Assembly (NCBI GenBank): GCA_964017155.1
Contig: OZ024857.1
Coordinates: forward strand, 2,351,701 to 2,415,700
Direction: 5' to 3'
Source of the DNA: Oasisia sp. SBJ-2009
Taxonomy: Eukaryota > Annelida > Polychaeta > Sabellida > Siboglinidae
Length of the DNA: 64,000 nt
Position 1 is the stretch's first letter. Each line of letters opens with the position of its first letter. Under the pieces are notes generated by a model that had not been told where the DNA came from, searched no databases, and was given only the letters and a program-made list of their open reading frames with translations. Made by a program: the position numbers and the translations under genes. Below are positions 46,374 through 58,865 of this stretch, in pieces.

Positions 46374-46765
46374 GGGCTAGTTGAAATAAAAACAACATAT
46401 TTCAGGATTGCGGTTAGATTTCTTAACCGATCAAAGCTGGTGTCATGCCAAAGGTTCCCCACATATCTCCCGCAGATAACTGGTGCATAATTAAATGCCT
46501 GGCTTATTACATAGTTGTAGCATAATGAGTTATATGATGTGTCCTACTAAAGTGTTACAAGTTAATCTGGTACGGGGCTAGTGTTAACAAAAATAACACA
46601 TTTCAGGATTGCGGGGGAGTTTCTTAACTGGTCTAAACTGTTGTCATACCAACGGGTCCCCACATATCTCCCGCAGATAACTGGTGCATAAATAAATGCC
46701 CCACTTATTACATATTTGTGGCATAATGAGTTATATGAGGTGTGCTAAACTGTTACCCCGGTACC
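46374..46765 (+). repeat. ~200 bp tandem duplication
   Basis: Units 46374-46574 and 46575-46765 share ggggctagt, atttcaggattgcgg, ccccacatatctcccgcaga, taactggtgcata and gcataatgagttatatga, with scattered changes. Confidence 0.9.
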
Positions 46766-47160
46766 GCAGTACCTTTTTTCTTTTAAAATGGCGTAACGTT
46801 ATGGCTTCTCGACAAATTCACGTGATATTACACAAGCTGTCGTCTTTCAGAATAATTTGCATTAGCAATTTTATCTACAAGCCCTGTTACAACTTACCCG
46901 TTTTACAACTAGTCCCGGTCTCCCCTATGACGGTTTCAGGAAAGGGCATGCTCAGATGCTGCAAATATATGATGTAAAACGGCATTCATATGACTTGTTT
47001 TAAATCATACGCACTCGCAATTGTATCATCCCATTGATATAAGTCTCCAGCCGATATCGAAAGCGAAATTCCAAAAACCACAACGTACTATTACTCCAAC
47101 GAAACAGGAGTTTCTCGCTAGCGTTCGGCTGCGCGTCGTTGTGATGGCGTCAAGTCTGGA

Positions 47161-47184
47161 GACGTCACAGACATTGTGACGTCA
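47161..47184. promoter_or_regulatory. Inverted pair of CRE (TGACGTCA-type) sites
   Basis: GACGTCACA and TGTGACGTC form a perfect 9 bp inverted repeat with a 5-base loop. The right part contains the full CREB/ATF palindrome TGACGTCA (47177-47184). The surrounding 130 bases are CpG-rich (gcgttcggctgcgcgtcg), so this may be a promoter, but no transcript is identifiable. Confidence 0.4.
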
Positions 47185-47510
47185 TAACGACGCGGCCGAT
47201 GTGCCAACTCTCGCGTAGTGGCGGTGTCATACAGAATATATGGACCTCACAGAAAAGACTGAGTGGTGTTTCTGTAAGAGGTTGGCCCCGTAGACTGATC
47301 TTTCAAAACAGTCTTTTAAGAACCCAGATTTTTCATTATTCGATCCACTTTTTAGACATAACTATACTATTCTTTTGCACGCACTAATTACATGCACTAA
47401 TTACTGCATGTTCTGACATAAATGCAAAAAAAAACATTTGTTTCCTGTTCCCCCGCCTGTATCCACAGCATATCGAGGCTAGGCGCTATATGGAAGAAGA
47501 TCCGGAACAT

Positions 47511-47741
47511 AATTGGTGCGTTGCAAGCTGCTAGCTCAAACATACTAGGGGCCAGATAAAATTATTAAAATCATAAACCAGTAGTACTAGTTTTGCGTGG
47601 AAAACAGTTCTAGCGGTTAGGACGTCTCGGAAAAATAACCGTGGTCTGACCCCATATATACAGTCTTGCCACCTGGTGGATGGAAATGTACTACTTCGAC
47701 ACCTGGCGACAATTAAACTAACTAACAACATGTGAATCGGA
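47511..47741 (+). repeat. Dispersed repeat with CTCF-like motif, copy 2
   Basis: Homologous to 32682-33000 in the same orientation. Its motif at 47666-47679 reads CCACCAGGTGGCAA on the minus strand, a CTCF core match at all but the last position. Confidence 0.8.
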
Positions 47742-49394
47742 CGAGTTTTTTACGCGAGTAAAAATACGTCTGCATCTCCGAGGTAACTTGGCACGTTTTG
47801 CATTGCTTGAAATCGGCTTGATGGAGTATACTTACAGTAAGTATTCCGTCTGACAGAGTACTAATGACAAGATGCATTACTGTATTGCATAACTTATGTA
47901 ATTTTTGCAGTTGTGTTGTTATATCAAAAGAAAAGAAACCGTCGCTGTTCGTGACCGTGTGAGCGTGTGTGTGACTGTGTGTTTGACTGTATCCATTGGC
48001 ATTGCCCATTGGCACTGCCACTGTACTGTACACGTAGTGTAGGCCTGGGCTCTGTACATGTATATGTAAACACAGGTCTGTGAATGTCAACTATCGCCCG
48101 TGTGATAGATTAGGTCCATGTCAAATTTCCTGTTTCTTTCAGATTTTCACCATGTAGACATTGTAGTCTAGCTGGGTGGGTATACTTTCGCAGTTTAGGC
48201 CCACACACGGCCGTGCCCATGGGCATGGGGGGGACATGAAAACAGCCACTTACAGTTACACTGACTAAGACTTCTAAGTTACAGTTAGACACCAAATTTC
48301 TAAAAAAAATAATATACATAGCCACGACGTACATTTACTACAACACACACACATTATCTTTTGATGTGATCAAAATATTAAAATTACTGTCTTTTATCAA
48401 TTAAAATGTCGAAAATTCAATATTTTTTTCTCGGAACATACATCCATATAAAAAGGTAAACTAGACTAGACTAATAACTATAAATTTACATAAAGCATTT
48501 TTCACCAATGGCGACACAGTGATGATGTATACAGTGTATCACTCGCTACTCATGAAACATAAACATTTTGTTTTTCATTTTTTGCATACAAATTATTTTC
48601 ATCACGGGAAACTGGTAATGTTGTTGGTTTTTTTTGGACTTATGCTACCTCCGCCATTTATATATGCGTGTAAACACCCGATATAAATCTTGTCAAAAGT
48701 ACCTTCAACCTAATACTAAATCTTCTTCGACATCAAAACAACCATCTCCCGCAAATCATAAAGTAGCACCATCTACCTGAATTTTCTGTGAAATTAATGT
48801 TAATGTGCAACAATTACCGGGTAGTGAATTTGTTGCTCATTTTATCACTAAAACTAATTTTTATCCTGCAACAAGTGCACAATTGTAGTACAAGTCTGAA
48901 GTGTAGTAGAGCATGATATGAAATATGATGATGGGTGTAAGTAGCTATTTTCATGATTTGTTTTTTAGGTGCTGGCCTAAACTGAAAAAGTACCAGTCTA
49001 TTCTAACTGAAATTAATACATAACTGTAATATTAAAATAGACTATTTATAAATACTAACTAGAATAAATAATAATAGTGTAAGGAATTTTGTGGAACAAA
49101 ATGATGACAACCTTATGCCCAGTGGGAATTAGTGACATCATGTATGGCAATGCAGTAGGCACCTTATAAATCCTTATAAATTGATATGTTATAAATAGCT
49201 ACACCCCCACACAATATATAGTTAATCCACTTTTTACTGTCCAAAAACTTGGCATAAATGTATCCTTACATGCCAGGAGGTGCTGTTAATCAGGCTATGT
49301 CTCAGGTCGCTTTGGCGTATCACCAAGTGAAACTCTGAAGATGAGCTCAGTCAACAATATTGCATGCCAGCAAGTTTCAGTGGTTTGTGAAGTA

Positions 49395-49437
<43 letters not shown>

Positions 49438-50089
49438 CTGGCTGACCTGCGAGTTGGACTTAATCGAAGCATGCCTCTTGTTAAATAGTGGACTTAGGGC
49501 ATCATTTTGTGTCTGCCATGCGCTGTTAGCGCCCATATCCCAGAAACCATTGACTAATGAGGATAATTTGTTTTATTTGGCATAGACATACCTTACTACT
49601 GCTACATCACAAGAAAACTATTTATGTGATTGGATCATTCTGAAGGCCTAAAACTTGTAAGTTTTTTCAAAACTCTTGGGTAACTTTTCTCTAACATTTC
49701 ATCTACCCCGGTAGGCGTGTCTTATAGGTAGTAAAAAAGAAATTTGTATCTGCTTCAATGTTTCTTAGGGCATCTCAGGACCTCCAAAAAAGCGACATGT
49801 CCACATATTGCCTGTGTCTGTCTGGACAGCATTTGTGTATTTGTAACTGCCTCAACCCCAACCCTGGAGGCTAGGTGGCCTGCCAGAAACTATGGCCAAT
49901 TGATAATTGTCTATTGGTGACTGCCCACTGCCTTGAACTGAAGCCCAAGTGGCCTGCATGGAAAGCATACCTAAGTAACCTGACTGGTATTCCATCTGTG
50001 GCAGGCTGCTTCTGCAGGGTTTACAGGGTTTAATTCAGCTCTCTCTTCATAACTATTGTTTTTCTGTAAATGTAAGTCAAGTTTATTTT
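47742..50089. other. Intergenic, nothing recognised
   Basis: No coding feature. AT microsatellite at 49398-49431. The part after about 49590 is weakly similar to 54700-55000 (gcatagacat, ctgtgtcYgtct, caaccccaYa), so the paralogous repeat may start here. Confidence 0.4.
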
Positions 50090-50370
50090 GGTGCTTCTCG
50101 TATATTGTTACAAACATATACAATTAATATTCTGAACAAATATAGAATGAAACATCCTACACTTTACTGGGCTACCTGAGTGAAATAGATAACTTCATCT
50201 TCTTGACTAAAAACCCCCAATGACCAGTCTTGTCATTGCAGTCATATAGTTTGGTGTTTCTAGTTTTTAACCAGAGACAATGCCAATTAGGTGATTATGG
50301 TGAAAAGACTAAACAGTGACTATATGGTTGACCAAGACACATTTCATTCATAGTTACAAACTCGTTATAT
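50090..50370 (+). repeat. Paralogous repeat, copy without MITE
   Basis: Shares with 55105-56225 tatattgttaca, atattctg.acaa, gtgaaacatc.tacact-like words, gggct.cctgagtgaaataga, aaccagaga.aat.cc, cagtgactata, acatttcattcata and caaactc..atattg. At 50284-50290 it reads ccaattagg where the other copy has an 801-base TTAA element. Confidence 0.85.
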
Positions 50371-51079
50371 TGTCTGCAGAGCCTCTAGGCCCATTTATAT
50401 TTACAAATACCATACAAAAAATGGCCAAACTCAGAGACTTGATCTGTTTCATTTATTCAGTTTGAGCAATATGAATTGTCAAAACAATTTTTTTTTTTTA
50501 TATACAAATAACAAAACGAACGGCTTGCATGGAAGGCATTTCGACCAACCACAGCCTTTATTGGTATTATTTTCAATGACAAAGTGGGCAACTTATTTAA
50601 TTAAAACAGATCCCCATTCAAATTGGGGTGCATGGGTATTTGCACTGTTCCAACGGCTGATACAGTAGAGACTGGCAAAGTCAACTGCCACTGTAGTTCA
50701 AGTCCACTCACTTCCAAGGTTTGCGTAGGCAATCAGCCAGGGGTACAACAGCACAGGACAACGACCGCTGGCTGGTGAGGATGATTGTGAAGGCCGACTA
50801 GAGGTTTTTATGCATTCAGGTAGTGGCCAGTGGGGCATTCAGGCACTCGATTGGGCATTCCGACTATAATCCTATGCAACCAAATCCATCACCCACGCAA
50901 AAAATTCTTTAAAATGCCAAAATTTTACCCATGAAGAATTGCTTAATTTTCATTTTCAGTTGGCAGCCTTAGGTGGGTATACTGTTTGAGTCATCTATAT
51001 CGACAAAATATTTCATCTAGCCCCTGCGTTTTGGCTAAAATTGCATGACTCTGAGTGTCTGGACAGTGTGTGCGCTTTC

Positions 51080-51271
<192 letters not shown>

Positions 51272-51814
51272 CCTTAGTGTCATTACTATCAATGACCAAT
51301 CTACCAGCAAACTACACCGGGTCATCGCAATGCCCAATGCCAATGTCAATGACAATGAGCAGCCAAATCATGAGACATGACATGGATCATGAAAATTACG
51401 ACGTTCAGCATAACTCAATCTCAGCCTGGTCCAGCGTTCGTGACGTACGTCACAGGCTGCATGCTAAAAAGATTATTATCCTGCATCCCGGTTTAAGTTA
51501 AATAATTTTAAATTGCCTATTTCTATCCCGTCCTTGTTTTCACAGTTTACAACTATTAGTAGTGTTCCCTAAATTGCAATGCTACGTCTGCGACTCGCAT
51601 GTCATTGGCATTGCCAACGCTGGAATGGAATGTAGGTCAACGAAATTGACGGGGTGGGTGGGGCTGCCGTTTAGTAATACGATCAAAGGAACTTTGCCAG
51701 TCATGAGTATGTTAATCTGAAACATAGGAAAGTGTACATGTATAAGTAGTTAATATTTGGTGTTACTTCATAAAAATATAACTTTAGTAATGGGAATGCT
51801 AATTTTTCCGGAGA

Positions 51815-51880
51815 CACTCGTTCACTTCCGGTAACCCGAACACCCGTATGTAAGATGGCGTCGGCACAGCGATGTAGAGG
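51815..51880 (+). promoter_or_regulatory. Promoter-like patch with ETS and YY1-type motifs
   Basis: Contains cacttccggt (ETS core CTTCCGG) and aagatggcg (YY1/initiator-like), a pairing common in TATA-less housekeeping promoters. It lies 2 kb before the first visible WAC exon and may be a WAC promoter. No 5' exon could be proven. Confidence 0.3.
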
Positions 51881-53155
51881 GTTATGAATTTATAGACGAA
51901 ATATTGGGAATTGCACCAAATATAATCAGACGATTTGGTTGAAAGTTATTCCCAATATATTAGCATTAATGGTAATGCATGCAAGGAAACTTCCAAGACT
52001 CAATGATGGGTAAAGATCTCCAAATGTGTCGACGAAATTTAAGCTTACAATTTGACAAATCCGCCATGTTTTGTTGTCACTTTGGCCGAACAGTTCAGAG
52101 ATGTAAATATTTTTATACCCACACAAAACCTAATTGTAAATCAGAACGTTTATCTGTTGTAGGTATTATGAAAAAGGCCAAGTCCACCCATTTGAGGTTA
52201 GTGTCCATGGTGAAGACACTGGGTGTTCCAACAACGACTTTCTCTTCCTCAACTTCACTCAGTTTGAAGACTGAAAGTTGTGAGGAGAGGGCAGATGCTT
52301 CAATGATCGTCACCTAACAGTGTCCATCAGATGGACACATAAACTATTATAAGGACGAAACAAATTAAATAAAGCAAATTGTCAATAAGTTGTGTAAATA
52401 TAAAATTATCAAGGTCAAGTTTTAATAACCAACATCATCACCAGGTATAACTCTAAGACTACACAGTTTAACAAAAAGTAACCGTCTATTCCCAAGCAAA
52501 AAGCTAATGGTATAATATAATTTTAAACATGAATGTAGTAGCTGGTATAAACTTGGTTCTACAAATGTGTTGTCACCATAATGGGGCAGTTAGTAAAAAC
52601 AAATGAAACTCCTAACATTATTTTGAAATAACCTTGCATTACATGTCCAGAGGTTAAATTACTGTTTATCTAATGTTGGTGGCTACGTTTGCTGAAATTA
52701 ATTAAATCTATATTTATCCAGACATTCAGATCTAGCAATATTCACACTTCAGATGTTGTGTAGTGGTCTTATGTTGTCAATCTGGCCTATTAAAATTGTG
52801 TGTTGTAAAACTATGTATATTCATAATTTAAATTTCAAGAGTTCAGTTGGTTGATATTTATTAATTTTCATAGATTGATAATAATGTCAACACTTGAACA
52901 ACTTCTGATACTGCTATGTTTGACATTTATATGCATATGTATTAACATGATAACCAACAGGCATTGTTAAAACAAGCTTATGACAATATCATGTTTTACT
53001 GCAAGGCTGGCATGTTTACATTTTTAGTGTGCTATCATGATTTGCTATTCTGTACTAGTTATATAAAGTAAAACATGTCACCTTAGTGTGTGCAACTGCA
53101 CGCCTTGAATTTGGTAGTCACTATTGGTGGTGACTTTGTGGATTGTTGAATAAAC
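51881..53155. other. Noncoding, nothing recognised
   Basis: A minus-strand frame at 52113-52313 and a plus-strand frame at 51979-52317 overlap with no domain. The rest is AT-rich. Confidence 0.4.
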
Positions 53156-53190
53156 AACAACCATGCCTTATCATTTAAGGCATGGTTGTT
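53156..53190. repeat. Perfect 15 bp hairpin after AATAAA
   Basis: AACAACCATGCCTTA and TAAGGCATGGTTGTT pair exactly around a 5-base loop. An AATAAA lies at 53149-53154, immediately before the left arm, and a T-run follows the right arm. Confidence 0.9.
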
Positions 53191-53818
53191 TTTGCCATGC
53201 ACCATAATTTTGTTTCGAAGGCAAATTAAAGCATAATGCAAAACAAACATGAGGTGGCAAATTGGTCAGATGTAATAATTGTACAGTGCTGAATAATAAT
53301 ATAGGGTGGTAAAAAAAACGGCCAGTTGAACTGTGACTGAGGTGCTGCACACACCAGCTATATATAGCGGATGGTGTATGCATCAGTAATTGTATTTAAA
53401 ATAATACCTTACTGAGCTTTAAGGTTTCTGGCTGATTCACCAAATCAGACAATACAAATCGGACACTATGGATCAAAAATCCATCGGAAGGTTCACAGAA
53501 AACATGACTGTCGTTATGAACGGTGCCATTTTAGACATCAGAGAGGAGATGCTCAGTGATCAATAAATTGGATTACCCCAATAAAACAATCGCTCTGCTT
53601 AAACATTTTCTGCCAGAGAAAATATCTAAATGTAATGAACGTATAGTGTCAGTTAAGAGGTGTATAGCGAGGCATTTTTTTTTAAAATAAATAAGAATGT
53701 CGGAATATTTATTACGCATACAAGAGAATGCTAAATTTGAGGATGGCAACTACTTAAACTGCAGTGCTGATCGTTATGGTTTCTGAATGCGTCTGGTACC
53801 ACTGTGTTGTGTGTGCAG

Positions 53819-54023
53819 GACAAAAGTGCCACGCCGAAGAGTCAAGGCCCGTCTGGTGGTCGTTACAATGACAAGTATCGTGGGGGACCTGGGGAGAAGG
53901 GGGGCAACAGCAACAGCTGGGAGTCACCAGGCTACAAATCCAGTCCTGCAGGAGCTAAGCCAAGTCCGATGTATCAGAACCGTTCATCAGCGATGGCCGA
54001 CCGAGCCAAAGAAAAACTCAAAG
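53819..54023 (+). CDS. WAC: WAC adapter, internal exon (basic Ser/Gly-rich)
   Basis: Acceptor gtgtgcag, donor AAAG|gtgggt, 68 codons plus one base. Encodes DKSATPKSQGPSGGRYNDKY .. MADRAKEKLK, a low-complexity basic region that in WAC precedes the WW domain. The upstream start exon (vertebrate WAC begins with a conserved short N-terminus) could not be found between 44.7 kb and here, so the gene probably starts in a small exon I missed or the exon chain is longer. Confidence 0.75.
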
Positions 54024-55104
54024 GTGGGTTCTATATTTTGTATAAAATTAATGTACGTTGTTTAGCTATAGGATTAAGCTTTTTATATGTGGTGCCCAGT
54101 AAGGCTTCCAGTAAGAGCATGGTTTTGTTTACATTTATAAGTATGAATGACAGGACTCATAGGAGTGTGTTTATGTGATGTTCTGTCTGTGTGGTGGTCT
54201 GTCTGTGACTCTCCATCCTGTCTGATGGTGTGTCACCCTTGTCTTATGGCTGGCTTTTGGAGGGTATCTGCATCAGTTTCACAGACATGCATAGTTTGTA
54301 GAAACAGACTCCTTGCAGGTAGTTTGTGGCTTTTTCATTCAAATTTCCATTGGTGGTACGCTTATGGGATAGGCATCTTCACAAGTTAATTTTGTAATAG
54401 TGATGATGATATAAAGATAAAGCTGTCTACAAATATGTTGCCTGTTTTACGCAGACAGTTTGAATAGTTTTTATGTTATTGTAGTTTCTATGTGGATGTC
54501 AGTTTTAGTCTTGCTGTAGCAACAGGTGCAGAGCAGAGGCTTTATGTTGACACAAGAATGAATTTGAAATGTAATAGACCTGTTCTTTTTGATTGGCTTC
54601 CCGTAAAATTTTGTTACATCTTTTATTGCTAGAGAATATGATTACTTATAATAAAATAACATGTTGCAACTTTTAATTTTTATTATTGTGTTTTTTTCTC
54701 AGTAATTTTGCATAGACATATATTAAGGTAATGCACCGTGCACAAGACAATTGTATTTCTTTTTGACACTTTCTAAGGACACATCAAGGCTTCCCCAAAA
54801 ACCTAAATATTCACGTTTTGTCTGTGTCGGTCTGAATTAGCTGTCGGAGTGGTAGAGCCTGCTGTGATCTGTGTATTCATCAACCCCATATCCATTCCCA
54901 CCCTATAGCCTAAGCTCCCAGCCCTCTTGTTGCATGACACTGACTAATATGTACTTGTGTGCTGGGAGATGATTGAGTCAATAACCCGTTGCAGCCATGT
55001 TAAACTGTAAAGTTGCCTGTGGTCTTAAGCTGTTGCAAGTAATGTTTATTTTTATGTTCATTTAAATGTGTTTAAAATGGTGCGACTGTGGTGTCTGTTG
55101 GTTA

Positions 55105-56225
55105 AAGATATATTGTTACATGTAGGTGGAAAATAGACAATATTCTGGACAACTGTATGGTGAAACATCATACACTATTGGTACCAATCGCATTCTAGTC
55201 ATTGGGCTGGCTTAGTGGAATAGAAGTAGTTAACTCCATCTTGACTGAAACAACTAGTTGATGAACGGTTCTGTTGCTGCATTTGTACAATTTGGCTGTG
55301 TTTGTGGTCATCTAATATAAATAACCAGAGAAAATCCCAATTAACCCTTTAGACCTCAGCCATTTTTAACATAAGGGTCCTGGTTCCTCAGAAAACTAGC
55401 TCAGATTCTGAAAAATTACGGGTTTCCGATTTTGGGGCATAGGTCTTTTATTATTGAATTTGCATTATTGCAAGTTAACATTATTTTAAAGGGCATGTAA
55501 TTATCTTGGATGTAGATATGCTTTTTTATGAATTAAAAAAGTTGACCAAAAAGCAGCAGATGTGCCAGTATATTAATATTTTACTGTAACCTGACATATT
55601 ACGTGATGTAACTTTTTTAGGTTTCATTTCTTACTGCTATAAGTTGTATTTATTTGAAAGAGTAAATTACCTACATATTGGCACCAGTATTATTATTATT
55701 ATACCTTAGATATATGTTCCATATACTCGAATACAATGGAAACATGTTTGACAATAGACGTGTGTTTACAAAATGAGCTCAACTGATGAACTTCCTGGAC
55801 AACAATAACAATGATTGTTGAAATGAAGCATTGACCAAAGTTTTATATTCGATGTCTGAAAAAACAGCTTGAATCACAAACACTTTGGCAGAATTCTACT
55901 GCAGTCAAATGATTCGGACCAACCGACACCACCTCAACTCAAAAACCGGCAATTTGAAATAAAATGCGTGGAACTCCAAAAATTTGAATAGCAACAGTGG
56001 CCAGAAATATCCACAATGCATTACCAATATGTATATTCTTCAAGTTGAATGCGTTTCAAAAGTATCCTTCAGAAAGTGCCACTGGAATAGGACTATAATA
56101 TCTTGGGGCGGCTTTGGCTGACTTGAGGTCTAAAGGGTTAAGTAATTATTGTGGCGAGGCTAGGCAGTGACTATAATTCACAAAACAACATTTCATTCAT
56201 AAGACAAACTCACAATATTGATTAA
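55105..56225 (+). repeat. Paralogous repeat, copy carrying the TTAA MITE
   Basis: The second copy of the 50090-50370 repeat. Its sequence is continuous on both sides of 55341-56141, with only one TTAA in place of the ..aatta.. target. Confidence 0.85.
55341..56141. mobile_element. TTAA-flanked piggyBac-like MITE 1
   Basis: Starts TTAACCCTTTAGACCTCA and ends TGAGGTCTAAAGGGTTAA, 18 bases as exact reverse complements, followed by a further CAGCCA/TGGCTG match. A TTAA duplication and CCC-starting ends are piggyBac-type. No transposase. Confidence 0.9.
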
Positions 56226-56432
56226 AAAGGATACCTGTCTGGACTCTGCTGGGTAGACACTAGACAACCCTCTTATTTTACACCCTGCTGTGGGTTGCTG
56301 ATTTGAAGATGCCATGTTTGAGGGGGTGAGTGGTTTGGGGCACTTTACGAAGTAAAGATTTAATGGATGGTATCTCCAATCAACTGTTTAATACATCACA
56401 GAATTGAGCATGTTTTCTCATTTTATTTGCAG

Positions 56433-56521
56433 TATCTAATAATTCGCCGGCGGATGCTAAACGGATGAATCACCATGGCCATAAAGACCGTGATCAGAGG
56501 GAGAGAGATCACAGGTCTGAG
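56433..56521 (+). CDS. WAC: WAC adapter, internal exon 2
   Basis: Acceptor atttgcag, donor GAG|gtaagc, 89 bases. With the split codon it encodes VSNNSPADAKRMNHHGHKDR then DQRERDHRSE, a polar His/Arg/Asp-rich linker. It ends in phase 0 into the WW exon. Confidence 0.75.
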
Positions 56522-56749
56522 GTAAGCATAGTAGTCACTTTCAGTCCTCGTTGAAAAATTATTTCTAATACTTACTATTAGTAAGACTTAGTTAGACAAT
56601 CTATCTCAACAATTTCCTACTGAATGTTTTCTTCAAAATAACGGGTAGTAGGACTAACTAATGATACATATCCATGTTACTACAAAATGTCAATGATTAG
56701 TAAGGATTATTTACTAGATTTTCCTCATTTCCACTGTTTCTGCGTACAG

Positions 56750-56877
56750 GTACAGAAGTCGGCGGTGCGTGTGTTTGGGGACTGGTCGGAACATGTGAGT
56801 TCATCGGGGAAGGGTTACTTCTACAACTGTCGCACTGAAGTCTCGCAGTGGGAGAGACCCAAGGAATGGGTGGAAGC
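56750..56877 (+). CDS. WAC: WAC adapter, WW domain exon
   Basis: Acceptor cgtacag, donor GC|gtaagt. The WW domain is [20 protein letters not shown] then [10 protein letters not shown]: first Trp, the Y-F-Y core, the second signature Trp and the W-E-R-P-K-E-W end. The [18 protein letters not shown] string identifies WAC specifically, not just any WW protein. Known role in vertebrates: the WW domain contacts the phosphorylated RNA polymerase II tail and the C-terminal coiled coil recruits RNF20/RNF40 for H2B ubiquitination; it also acts in autophagy and mTORC1 control. The tandem gtacaggtacag at the acceptor allows a two-residue alternative start. Confidence 0.93.
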
Positions 56878-57285
56878 GTAAGTTTGGCCAAATGTCTTTC
56901 TGACTTCTTATAGCACCTTTGGGAAGAGCAACTTTTGTGGACATGGGCTGGAACTTACTGACTGATAATTTATAGTAACAATGTATGTGTGATTTCCCGA
57001 GATTTTGTCATGTGGATATGACCATCTCGAGTGAGTGCGTGCGTGCGTGCGTGCGTGTGTCACTGGGAGTTCAGTTATCCTCATAACATGTTTAGATACA
57101 CTACTCTTGTTCATTATAAGGCCTGTAATAAGTGCTAATGATGCCTACACGTTCGCTTTTGTTGTGGTTACATTTTGCATTTCATTTCTATTCTTTGACA
57201 TACCTTAGATACAAAAGGTGTCTTCCAATGTATATCCCAATAACCTCTAAAATGTATTGATACATGATGTGCCTCTGTCGTGTAG

Positions 57286-57344
57286 GAAAGCTACGGAGGG
57301 GCGATCGAGGGAAAAAGACTCAGCTAGGTCCGCTGCAGCAAAAG
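57286..57344 (+). CDS. WAC: WAC adapter, short exon after WW
   Basis: A 59-base exon with acceptor gtgtag and donor AAAAG|gtcagt. Encodes AKATEGRSREKDSARSAAAK, a charged helix-prone stretch right after the WW domain, like the EREQRQKEANK segment of vertebrate WAC. Too short to be seen as a frame; it is supported by phase on both sides. Confidence 0.75.
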
Positions 57345-57577
57345 GTCAGTTGAATTTATGTCCATTTGGCTACAGCATTTGCCATTTTGTCCGACTTACA
57401 ATTATAGCCAAGGATGAGTTCTTGCATTCCATATTTTCAGAATAAAACATTTGCAGAATTGTTTATTTGATTAAAAAAGTTTCTTAGATGTGTAGAATCT
57501 GGCCAGACTTGTTAAATGGTTTGGTGATGTTCTGCTGTGATTGCTGTCTGATGCAGGAGTGTTTTCGTTTGTTGCAG

Positions 57578-58126
57578 CAATTCACAATGAACAGCAGAAA
57601 CATTCCACAAGTGACAGCAGAATGGGAACATCGGCACGGCCGTCAGCCGACCAGCAGCGGCCGTCAGCACATGCCAACAACAACAACAACCACAGACAGT
57701 CGCAGCCGGTGTTTGACCGGCAGAAACAACACGCCGCAGCCAACAACAACGGCTCGGTGGCCGGCGCTAAACAGTACCCTAGGGACAGTACGCCTAGGAA
57801 GATGCCTCGACACTCGGAGTACGACGGCAGCTTTCAGAATCACATGACAGCGTGTACGTCGGCAGCGACGACGACCGCGTCGGCAATGACTGCGAATAGG
57901 GTGGCACTGAACAATGGCGGGGCTGGTAGACATGGCCGGGCGGGGGATACACACAGACATGATCAGGAACACCGCAGTCGGTGGGACGGGAATACGAACC
58001 CGCAGGTGCAAGGCTGGTCCAAGTATGGACGGACTAATAGTGGCGGTGGCTTCGCCGACGGCAGTATGGGAGACTATAATTGTGTGAAGCCGGCGTGGCA
58101 GGCAGGACGGAGGGACGACAATGAAG
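57578..58126 (+). CDS. WAC: WAC adapter, large low-complexity exon
   Basis: Acceptor gttgcag, donor GAAG|gtaaga, 549 bases, 182 codons plus parts. Rich in Asn, Gln, Ala, Arg and Gly (HANNNNNHRQSQPVFDRQKQ, NNGGAGRHGRAGDTHRHDQE, GWSKYGRTNSGGGFADGS) and probably disordered. It corresponds in place to the long Ser/Pro/Thr linker of vertebrate WAC but is compositionally different. It ends in phase 1, so the gene goes on. No later exon is visible before 64000, and the conserved C-terminal coiled coil is absent from the window. Confidence 0.8.
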
Positions 58127-58286
58127 GTAAGACATACTTGGCACTTTTTGGTCTGTGTTAGGGTCAGGTTGGTGTGTAAAACTACCCCTGAGGGTAGTGA
58201 TTGGTTTGACCAGTTTTACCGACCACCACAATCCTAAACATGTGATTTTAATACTTTGGGTCAAAGGTCCAACAAAGTTAAGGCCA

Positions 58287-58573
58287 GGGCTTTATGCAGG
58301 ATAAAATTATTGCCAGTCACACATGTTTTGGTGGACACATGGATGTTAACTGATAAGTTAGTTTACGAACTTTCAGATGTGCCTGATAACCTGAAATGGG
58401 CTACAAACACACATATGACACCATTTACACTCACTTTCAAGGCATAACAATATCTATGGTTTTGGAAGACCTTTTTTGCTCCTTCATTTTTTTACCCGTC
58501 CACCCACATTTCTGCCCGTCCATATTCGTTTTTACCCGTCCTAATGACGGGCAGACGGGTCTCGACATAAAGC
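58287..58573 (+). repeat. Dispersed repeat (gggtggacggg family), forward copy
   Basis: Starts gggctttatgcaggataaaa and ends gacgggtctcgacataaagc. Same family as 26110-26384 (-) and 11181-11312 (partial); the first 30 bases recur again near 60122-60152. It sits just after the last visible WAC exon. Confidence 0.88.
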
Positions 58574-58865
58574 TATGGTTAAGGCGTCACTCTGCATCCA
58601 CTGATTCATGTTAGCTGCCAAATCTAGGGACCCCATTCAGAATATAATATGTATGCACTACAAATCTAAATTAAATTGAATCATTCTGAAGACCCCTGGG
58701 CTGGGGTCCAACAAGGTCCCAAAACTGGAAAAGTTTCACCAGAATACCAGAGTAAAATACAAAGGAGTAATGAAATCAGTTGGATAAACATCACCTCAAA
58801 ATAAAATAATGGCATTGGAATGCACATACCAAAAATTTGAACTGCATATGCTGCCTTAGTACAAA

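Larger units (their letters stand above)
54024..56432. other. WAC intron with repeat and MITE
   Basis: 2.4 kb intron. It contains the paralogous repeat copy at 55105-56225, which is interrupted by a TTAA-flanked element. No other exon was recognised. Confidence 0.5.

Noticed and set aside
52113..52313. 66-codon minus frame with an EVEEEKVVVGTPSVF stretch
   Set aside because: Looks coding-like, but there is no known motif, no clear splice partner and an overlapping plus frame. Not enough support.
53470..53565. Mini ORF MDQKSIGRFTENMTVVMNGA..
   Set aside because: 32 codons with no family I recognise. Possible fragment of a retrotransposed gene but not supportable.
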